A stretch of DNA of 19,062 nucleotides, taken from NCBI GenBank assembly GCA_031280335.1, contig JAITGZ010000056.1, positions 1-19,062 of the forward strand, in the 5' to 3' direction. Positions 13,682 through 19,062 of this stretch are shown here, one piece after another. The stretch's first letter is position 1, and every line of letters starts with the position of its first letter. The stretch is from Deltaproteobacteria bacterium (GTDB lineage: Bacteria > Desulfobacterota > Desulfovibrionia > Desulfovibrionales > Desulfovibrionaceae). The translations under genes were made by a program, and so were the position numbers. A model generated the notes under the pieces. It ran no database searches. It was not told the DNA's origin and saw only the letters and a list, made by a program, of their open reading frames with translations.

Positions 13682-14674
13682 ATGCGCAACCGTCTTATCG
13701 CCCTGGCCCTGGGGGCCTGCATTTTTCTCGGTCTGTACGGGCAGGCTGCGGCCGCCGGACAAAAGATCATCATCTATACCTCCATGAAAGAGTCGCTCAT
13801 CGGTGGCATTGTGGACGGCTTTAAAAAGAAAAACCCCGGGATTGCCGTGGATTATCAATCCGCCGGGGCGGGCAAGCTCATGGCCAAAATAGCCGCCGAG
13901 CGCGAAAGCGGCAAAATTCTGGCCGATATTATCTGGACCAGTGAAGTGCCGGATTTTTACAACATGAAAAAAGAGGGCCTGCTGGCAAGCTACACATCTC
14001 CTGTCTTTAAAGAGGTCCTCAACCCCTTTGACGACTTTGACGGCCACTTCACTGCGGCTCGTCTGGGTACCTTGGGCATAGCCATCAACACCAAATTGGT
14101 CAAGACCCCGCCCGCCCAATGGGCCGACCTGTTCAAGCCTGAATACAAAGGGGCCTTCGGTGTGGCCGACCCGGCCCTTTCCGGCACGGCCTACATGAGC
14201 GTGGCTTTGCTGGAAAAACAGTTCGGCTGGGGCTTCTTTGAAAAGCTACGCGACAACAAGGCGCGCATCGGTAAAGGTTCCGGGCAGGTGGTGGACGACA
14301 CCGCTTCCGGCGAACTGTCCGCCAGCCTGGCCGTGGATTACATTACCAACGACAAAATCTCCAAAGGCGCGCCCCTGGCCCTGATTTACCCGCCGGAGCT
14401 GCTGCTCGCCCCCAGTCCCGTGGCTATATTCAAGAGCAGTTCCAACCTGGACGCGGCCAAGCTGTTTGTGGATTACCTTCTCTCCAAAGAGGCCCAGACC
14501 CTGATCGCGGCTGAAGGCACCCTTTCGGTGCGCACGGACGTGCAGAACAAGCCCGAACACAAACTGCCCCCGGCGGCGGACGCCCTTAAGCGGGCCATCA
14601 AGATTGACTATTTGCAAATGATGGCTTCCAAAGAAACCCTGATCAAAAAATTCACGGATACCCTGACCAAATGA
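13682..14674 (+). CDS. ABC importer periplasmic binding protein, Fe(III)/phosphonate type
   Basis: A 330-aa secreted binding protein. It starts with a signal peptide (MRNRLIALALG, hydrophobic core, cleavage expected after the AAAA near residue 25). The mature part opens QKIIIYTSMKESLIGGIVDGF and continues KKNPGIAVDYQSAGAGKLMAKIAAE, DIIWTSEVPDFYNMKKEGLLASY and TLGIAINTKLV, typical of the Fe(III)/2-aminoethylphosphonate/thiamine-like family 1 binding proteins. The adjacent iron-binding tyrosine pair of FbpA is not apparent, so iron is only one candidate. The ATG at 13682 has GAGGAGG at 13666-13672; the frame is open from 13481, but that part is intergenic. It is first gene of a four-gene importer operon and is followed by a strong hairpin. 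The substrate is unknown. Confidence 0.85.
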   Translation: MRNRLIALALGACIFLGLYGQAAAAGQKIIIYTSMKESLIGGIVDGFKKKNPGIAVDYQSAGAGKLMAKIAAERESGKILADIIWTSEVPDFYNMKKEGLLASYTSPVFKEVLNPFDDFDGHFTAARLGTLGIAINTKLVKTPPAQWADLFKPEYKGAFGVADPALSGTAYMSVALLEKQFGWGFFEKLRDNKARIGKGSGQVVDDTASGELSASLAVDYITNDKISKGAPLALIYPPELLLAPSPVAIFKSSSNLDAAKLFVDYLLSKEAQTLIAAEGTLSVRTDVQNKPEHKLPPAADALKRAIKIDYLQMMASKETLIKKFTDTLTK

Positions 14675-14681
14675 CGCCCTG

Positions 14682-14714
14682 CGCCCCGCGCCGCCCTCAG
14701 GGCGGCGCGGGGCG
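14682..14714 (+). other. 15-bp GC intercistronic hairpin
   Basis: A perfect 15-bp all-GC stem (14682-14696 with 14700-14714) has loop TCA and lies between the binding-protein stop and the first ATPase start. No T-tract follows. Such hairpins commonly protect the upstream mRNA from 3' exonucleases, allowing more binding protein than membrane components. The ATPase ribosome site just after it (GAG at 14724) is weak, which fits differential expression. Confidence 0.7.
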
Positions 14715-14731
14715 GGCGCGCACGAGACACT

Positions 14732-15823
14732 ATGGCCACCATTGACATACAAGGCGTAAGCAAAGGCTACGGAAGCCGCCGGGTACATGCGGACCTGAAC
14801 CTTTCCGTACAGCATGGTGAGTGCTTCACCCTGCTGGGACCCTCCGGCTGCGGCAAGACTGTACTGCTGCGCCTCGTCGCCGGCTTTGAGCAGCCGGAAT
14901 CGGGGAGCATCCGCATCAACGGCTCCCCTGTGTCCGACCCCGCCGCCGGCATCAATATCCCCCCTGACCAACGCGATCTGGGCGTGGTTTTTCAAGATTA
15001 CGCCGTCTGGCCGCACATGACTGTGCTGGAAAATGTGGCCTACCCCCTGAAGTTGGCCAAAAAACAGCGCCGAGAGATGGAAGAGCGCGCCCTGGAGGCT
15101 GTGGCCATGGTGGGCATGAAGGGACTGGAAAAACGTCTGCCTTCGGAACTTTCCGGCGGGCAGCAACAGCGCGTGGCCTTGGCCCGGGCCTTGGTGGCCG
15201 GGCCTTCTCTGATGCTGTTGGACGAGCCCCTGACCAACCTGGACGCCAACCTGCGCGAGGAAATGCGCTTTGAAATCAAAGAATTACAGCGCAAACTAGG
15301 CATTACGGTCTTTTATGTTACCCATGATCAGGAGATCGCCCTGGCCATCTCCGACCGCCTGGCCATTATGGACGGGCAGGGCCGTGTACGCCAGATTGGC
15401 TCGCCCCAGGATATTTTTGAGCGTCCGGCGGATGTGTTTGTCTTTAATTTTATGGGTATAGCCAATTTCATACCCGTGCGCCGCGTGGGGGATGACTGGC
15501 TGGTGGGGCAGGGCGACCAGCGCGTGCCTGTGGGCAGACCCGATGGCGCGGGCGAGCTTTACACGGTGGGGTGCCGTCCCTCGGACGTGCGCATTGCCGC
15601 CTCCGGGCCGGGACTGCGCGGGGTGGTGCGCCGGGCCAGTTTTTTGGGGGCCATGATGGATTATCAGGTGGAGGTGGATGGCGTCATCATGCGTGTGGCC
15701 CTGGAAACGCACGAAGCCATTGCCGGCGGCCTGATGTTCAAGGCGGGCGACCCCTGCGCGCTCAATTTTCACGATCTTTTATGGTTTGACTCCGTAAGCG
15801 CGGAAGATACGGGGGGGGCATGA
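14732..15823 (+). CDS. ABC importer ATPase 1
   Basis: A 363-aa cytoplasmic ATP-binding subunit of the Fe(III)/spermidine-type importer class. Walker A is GPSGCGKT, the Q-loop FQDYAVWPHM, the signature LSGGQQQR (Ser141), Walker B LMLLDEP, the D-loop LTNLD and the H-loop VTHDQ. About 120 C-terminal residues match a TOBE-type regulatory domain (VGCRPSDVRIA). All catalytic motifs are canonical. Its ATGA overlaps the permease start by 4 bp, indicating translational coupling. The segment LREEMRFEIKELQRK is identical in the second ATPase of the operon. Confidence 0.92.
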   Translation: MATIDIQGVSKGYGSRRVHADLNLSVQHGECFTLLGPSGCGKTVLLRLVAGFEQPESGSIRINGSPVSDPAAGINIPPDQRDLGVVFQDYAVWPHMTVLENVAYPLKLAKKQRREMEERALEAVAMVGMKGLEKRLPSELSGGQQQRVALARALVAGPSLMLLDEPLTNLDANLREEMRFEIKELQRKLGITVFYVTHDQEIALAISDRLAIMDGQGRVRQIGSPQDIFERPADVFVFNFMGIANFIPVRRVGDDWLVGQGDQRVPVGRPDGAGELYTVGCRPSDVRIAASGPGLRGVVRRASFLGAMMDYQVEVDGVIMRVALETHEAIAGGLMFKAGDPCALNFHDLLWFDSVSAEDTGGA

Positions 15824-17511
15824 ACAACACGGCGCGTAAAGGCGGTGTGGGCGCGGCCCAGATCATCCTGGGCCTGTCCATAGCCATTCTGGTCATTGTG
15901 GTGGCGGTGCCGGTACTGCTCATCTTTGTAAACGCCTTCTGGGTGGACGGTGCCCTGAACGTCAAGGATGTGATCCGCATTATCCGCGAAAAAGACACCT
16001 ACCAGGCCCTGGTCAACTCTTTGATCATCGCCGCCGGCACCACCACAGGCAGCACCATTGTGGGCACTTTTTTCGCCTGGCTGGTAACGCGCACCGATCT
16101 GCCTTACAAGCGCTTCATGAAAGCCATGTTTCTGGTGCCCTTCATGCTGCCTTCTTTCATCGGCGCCCTGGCCTGGAAGATGCTGCTCTCGCCCAGGGCG
16201 GGCTTCATCAACCGTTTCTGGATGGGCACCCTGGGCTTTGAGGAGCCGCTGTTCAATATTTACAGCTATGCGGGCATTGTACTGGTGGAGATCATGTATC
16301 TCTTCCCCTTTGTCTTCATTCAGGTCTGCGGCGCTCTGGAACGCATGGACCCCACCCTGGAGGAATCCGCCCGCATCTCCGGGGCCGGACTTTTCACCAT
16401 CACCAGAAAAATCACCATACCCCTGGCCCTGCCCAGCATCCTTTCCGGCGCGTTGCTGATCATGCTCTACTCCATGGCCCACTTCGGCACGGTGGCCGTG
16501 TTGGGCATTGAAAACGGCATTTTCAACATCCCCACGCTCATTTATCAGCGCATCCATCAAAGCGCGGGCAGCTTCGCCTCCATCCGTACAGGCACGGTGC
16601 TGGCTTCCATCCTGGTCATGGCCGCAGCCCTGATCATCTGGCTGCAAGGCAAAGCCTTAAGCCGCGGCCGCTACCAGATCATCGCGGGCAAAAGCTTTCG
16701 CCCCATGGAACTGAAGCTGCGCGCCCTGCGCCTGCCCCTGCTCATACTGTGCCTGGTTTATATCGCCTTCACCATTGTGCTGCCCACAGTGGTCATTTTT
16801 TTGGTGGGCGGGCTTAAAACTTACGGCCTGCCTTTTACCTGGGAAAACCTCTCCCTGGACAACTACAAATTCATTCTCTTCGACTACCAGGTAACCAGAG
16901 ACGCCATATGGAACAGCCTCAGCCTGGGGCTGGGGGCCGCGCTGATCACCATGTTCGCCGGGGTGATGATCTCTTACGTCATCGTTAAAATGAAGGTGCG
17001 CGGCAAGGGCGTTTTGGAGTTTCTGGGCATGCTGCCCTTTTCCGTGCCCGGTTCGGTCATCGCCCTGGGGGTCATCCTGGCCTGGAGCGGCCGCTACGGG
17101 CCGAACCTGTACAATACGGTCTGGATTATCCTGGTGGCCTACATTGCGCGCTATATGGCCTTTTCGCTTAAAGCCAACTCCGCCGCCCTGGAACAGGTAC
17201 ACGACTCGCTGGTGGAGGCGGCCAGGGCTTGCGGGGCCAGCATGTGGCAGGCCCTGAAGGATATCGTCCTGCCCCTGGTGCGTCCGGGTATGCTGGCGGC
17301 CTTTTTTCTCATCTTTCTGCCCTCGCTGCGTGAACTCACCGTATCCATCATGCTTTACTCCCCCACCACCCGCACCATCGGCGTGGCCATCTACACCCTG
17401 AACGAAGACGGAGAAACCGTCCGCTCCGCCGCCCTGGCCGGTATCGCCCTCTTTCTGATCATCACGGGCCAGACCTTAATAAACCGTTTCGCCAAGGGCA
17501 GGAGCGCCTGA
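15820..17511 (+). CDS. ABC importer permease, two fused transmembrane domains
   Basis: A 563-aa inner-membrane permease with two complete transmembrane domains in one chain, as in FbpB/AfuB-type importers. Each half carries an EAA-loop: EESARISGAGLFTITRKITIPLALP (about residue 185) and VEAARACGASMWQALKDIVLPLVRP (about 465). These cytoplasmic loops contact the ATPases. About twelve hydrophobic segments are visible. It starts inside the stop region of ATPase 1 and ends 9 bp before ATPase 2. A fused permease presents two different ATPase docking sites, which fits an operon with two distinct ATPases. Confidence 0.92.
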   Translation: MNNTARKGGVGAAQIILGLSIAILVIVVAVPVLLIFVNAFWVDGALNVKDVIRIIREKDTYQALVNSLIIAAGTTTGSTIVGTFFAWLVTRTDLPYKRFMKAMFLVPFMLPSFIGALAWKMLLSPRAGFINRFWMGTLGFEEPLFNIYSYAGIVLVEIMYLFPFVFIQVCGALERMDPTLEESARISGAGLFTITRKITIPLALPSILSGALLIMLYSMAHFGTVAVLGIENGIFNIPTLIYQRIHQSAGSFASIRTGTVLASILVMAAALIIWLQGKALSRGRYQIIAGKSFRPMELKLRALRLPLLILCLVYIAFTIVLPTVVIFLVGGLKTYGLPFTWENLSLDNYKFILFDYQVTRDAIWNSLSLGLGAALITMFAGVMISYVIVKMKVRGKGVLEFLGMLPFSVPGSVIALGVILAWSGRYGPNLYNTVWIILVAYIARYMAFSLKANSAALEQVHDSLVEAARACGASMWQALKDIVLPLVRPGMLAAFFLIFLPSLRELTVSIMLYSPTTRTIGVAIYTLNEDGETVRSAALAGIALFLIITGQTLINRFAKGRSA

Positions 17512-17520
17512 GAAAACGCC

Positions 17521-18579
17521 ATGCCGTACATCCGTCTTGTGAACGTGACCAAGCGCTTCGGCCAGGTAACCGCCGTCAACGAACTGAACCTGGAAATAGA
17601 AAAAGGGGAGTGTTTTTCCATGCTCGGTCCCTCCGGCTGCGGCAAAACCACCACCCTGCGCATGCTGGCCGGCTTTGAAGACCTGAGCGACGGTGAAATC
17701 CATGTGGGCGGCCGGCTTTTTTCCTCCCCTCGTCAGAATTTTTACCTGCCCCCGGAAAAACGCGACTTCGGCATGGTCTTTCAAGCCTTCGCCGTCTGGC
17801 CGCACCTTTCCGTCTATGAAAATGTGGCCTTTCCCCTGCGCATACGCAAACTCCCCAAGGCGGAAATAGAGCGACGCGCCACAGACGCCCTGCGCTCCAC
17901 CAACCTGCTGGGCGCGGCTGCGGGCAGTCCGGAAAACCTCTCCGGCGGCGGAAAGCAGCGGGTGGCCCTGGCCAGGGCCCTGGCCATAAATCCGGATGTA
18001 ATGCTGCTGGATGAGCCCCTGTCCAGCCTGGACCCGCACCTGCGCGAAGAAATGCGTTTTGAAATCAAAGAACTGCAGCGCAAATACGGCTTCGCCATTG
18101 TCTATGTAACCCATGATCAAGCCGAGGCCATGGCTCTTTCCGACCGCATCATGGTCATGCGCCAGGGAGAGATGCAGCAAATTGACAGCCCCCTTAACGT
18201 TTACAACAACCCGGCCAACCGCTTTGTCTTCAGCTTCATCGGCCTGTCCAACTTTCTGCGCGTCTCTCGTACGGACGGTCATGCCGGACTCGGTACCGGT
18301 TCCCTGCCCACAGAACTTGCCCCGCCGGAGGGTTTGCCCCCCCATTCCGGCCTTACCCTGGCCAGCCGGCCTTCAGAAATAGATTTTCTCGCGCAGGGCG
18401 GGCTGCGCGGCAAGGTCAGCCGCAAATCTTTTCTGGGCGAAATTGTGGACTACCACCTGCGCCTGGAAGACGGACAAAGCCTGCGCGTACAGAAAAACCG
18501 CCGCCTGCCCGGACCGGAAGAGGGAGAAAGCTGCGGACTGCTCCTGCGCAGGCCCTTCTGGTACACGGATGAAAACTAG
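17521..18579 (+). CDS. ABC importer ATPase 2 with altered signature motif
   Basis: A 352-aa paralogue of ATPase 1. Walker A GPSGCGKT, Q-loop FQAFAVWPHL, Walker B VMLLDEP, D-loop LSSLD and H-loop VTHDQ are canonical. The signature reads LSGGGKQR (residues 140-147): Gly144 replaces the usual Gln at the same position where ATPase 1 has it. The C-terminal TOBE-like part is more diverged (LASRPSEIDFLA). No strong ribosome site precedes the ATG, so it may depend on coupling from the permease 9 bp upstream. It probably pairs with ATPase 1 as a heterodimer on the fused permease. Alternatively it is a spare homodimer subunit. Confidence 0.9.
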   Translation: MPYIRLVNVTKRFGQVTAVNELNLEIEKGECFSMLGPSGCGKTTTLRMLAGFEDLSDGEIHVGGRLFSSPRQNFYLPPEKRDFGMVFQAFAVWPHLSVYENVAFPLRIRKLPKAEIERRATDALRSTNLLGAAAGSPENLSGGGKQRVALARALAINPDVMLLDEPLSSLDPHLREEMRFEIKELQRKYGFAIVYVTHDQAEAMALSDRIMVMRQGEMQQIDSPLNVYNNPANRFVFSFIGLSNFLRVSRTDGHAGLGTGSLPTELAPPEGLPPHSGLTLASRPSEIDFLAQGGLRGKVSRKSFLGEIVDYHLRLEDGQSLRVQKNRRLPGPEEGESCGLLLRRPFWYTDEN

Positions 18580-19062
18580 AATTAGACCCGTAGCCTTATC
18601 ACCCATATGGCTTTTGGCCTGTCTGCTCCTGGCGTCCTGCGACAGCTACGGCCCGTCTTCTTCGCCGGATAGACCGGGAGGAAGCTCCTCCTGGGGGTTT
18701 GGGCGCAAGGCTGTTCTGGAAGACGCGGAGCGTGCGCTCATTGACGGCGATATGCCCCGGGCCGAAAAATCGGCCATGGAATTTACCAACCGCGTGGACG
18801 TGGACCGCGCCCAACTGGGCCGGGGATGGAGGGTGCTGGCCCTGGCGGCCCTGGAAAACCGCAATGCCTTTCTTTCACTCAACGCCCTGGAACGCTGGCG
18901 GCAAAGCCTTAACCTGCGCCAGCTGCCCGAAGAATGGCTGGAAACCTGGAATGGAGCCATGCTGCTCCTGCCCCCGGCAGAGGCGGCGCGACGGGCGGAA
19001 GCCATAAGCGCGCAAAAAACGGGGCAGCCGGAAGACCTGACCCGCGAAGCCAGGCTATTTTT
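18569..19062 (+). CDS. Lipoprotein of unknown function, 3' truncated by window
   Basis: The frame starts at an ATG that overlaps the last 11 bp of ATPase 2 and stays open to the window edge (164 codons seen). The N-terminus MKTRIRPVALSPIWLLACLL runs into a lipobox L-A-S-C, with lipidated Cys near residue 24, so the product is exported and anchored as a lipoprotein. A Gly/Ser/Pro linker follows. The rest is alpha-helical and rich in Ala, Leu, Arg and Glu (VLEDAERALIDGDMPRAEKS, LAALENRNAFLSLNALERW), reminiscent of TPR-like helical repeats. I do not recognise the family. The overlap suggests co-transcription with the importer, but a functional link is not shown. Confidence 0.75.
   Translation, partial: MKTRIRPVALSPIWLLACLLLASCDSYGPSSSPDRPGGSSSWGFGRKAVLEDAERALIDGDMPRAEKSAMEFTNRVDVDRAQLGRGWRVLALAALENRNAFLSLNALERWRQSLNLRQLPEEWLETWNGAMLLLPPAEAARRAEAISAQKTGQPEDLTREARLF

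Noticed and set aside
14672..14732. The binding-protein TGA stop is in frame with the first ATPase and followed by a hairpin, as if it were a Sec codon
   Set aside because: The hairpin loop is TCA with no GGU, and read-through would join a periplasmic protein to a cytoplasmic ATPase, which makes no topological sense. A normal stop plus intercistronic hairpin explains it.
15769..16647. Minus-strand 292-aa open frame opposite the permease
   Set aside because: It is a shadow of the GC-rich permease gene, with His/Gln/Gly-rich composition and no recognisable domain.

Overview
The window reads as the chromosome of an anaerobic, selenocysteine-using deltaproteobacterium, most likely a sulfate reducer of the Desulfovibrionaceae type. 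This is inferred from the gene set (Sec-decoding kit, formate dehydrogenase maturation, sigma-54 regulator, NhaB, DUF1538) and overall style; no phylogenetic marker is present. Base composition is mosaic: bases 1981-2040 have 14 G+C of 60, bases 12901-12960 have 47 of 60.

Bases 1-568 are non-coding: REP-like hairpins, then a regulatory region with repeated A-tract motifs (331-374), a good -24/-12 sigma-54 promoter (464-479) and a leader hairpin. Bases 569-4738 hold three plus-strand genes: moeA, a GAF-GAF-AAA+-HTH sigma-54 activator of the FhlA type, and an atypical fdhD. They look like one operon for maturing molybdenum/tungsten formate dehydrogenase, probably controlled by its own activator.

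Bases 4704-9564 carry the complete selenocysteine system: selA (minus, overlapping the fdhD 3' end by 35 bp), tRNA-Sec selC (plus, 94 nt), selB (plus) and selD (minus). The selD reading frame does not start at the first obvious ATG. It begins 54 bases further upstream and crosses an in-frame UGA (9520-9522), followed at the right distance by a perfect hairpin with a GGUCU apical loop. SelD is therefore itself a selenoprotein, made by the machinery encoded beside it. No formate dehydrogenase structural gene lies in the window.

Bases 9713-13448 (minus) form a tight three-gene operon: a DUF1538 membrane protein with two homologous halves, a tandem PII-like protein, and the Na+/H+ antiporter NhaB, with gaps of 3 and 1 nt. 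This looks like a cation-transport module with a PII-type sensor and is the least described system here.

Bases 13682-18579 (plus) encode an ABC importer of the Fe(III)/aminoethylphosphonate type: binding protein, ATPase, fused double-domain permease and a second ATPase. It has its own sigma-70-like promoter in the 233-bp divergent region, and a 15-bp GC hairpin follows the binding-protein gene. A lipoprotein gene starting at 18569 overlaps the last ATPase and runs off the right edge.
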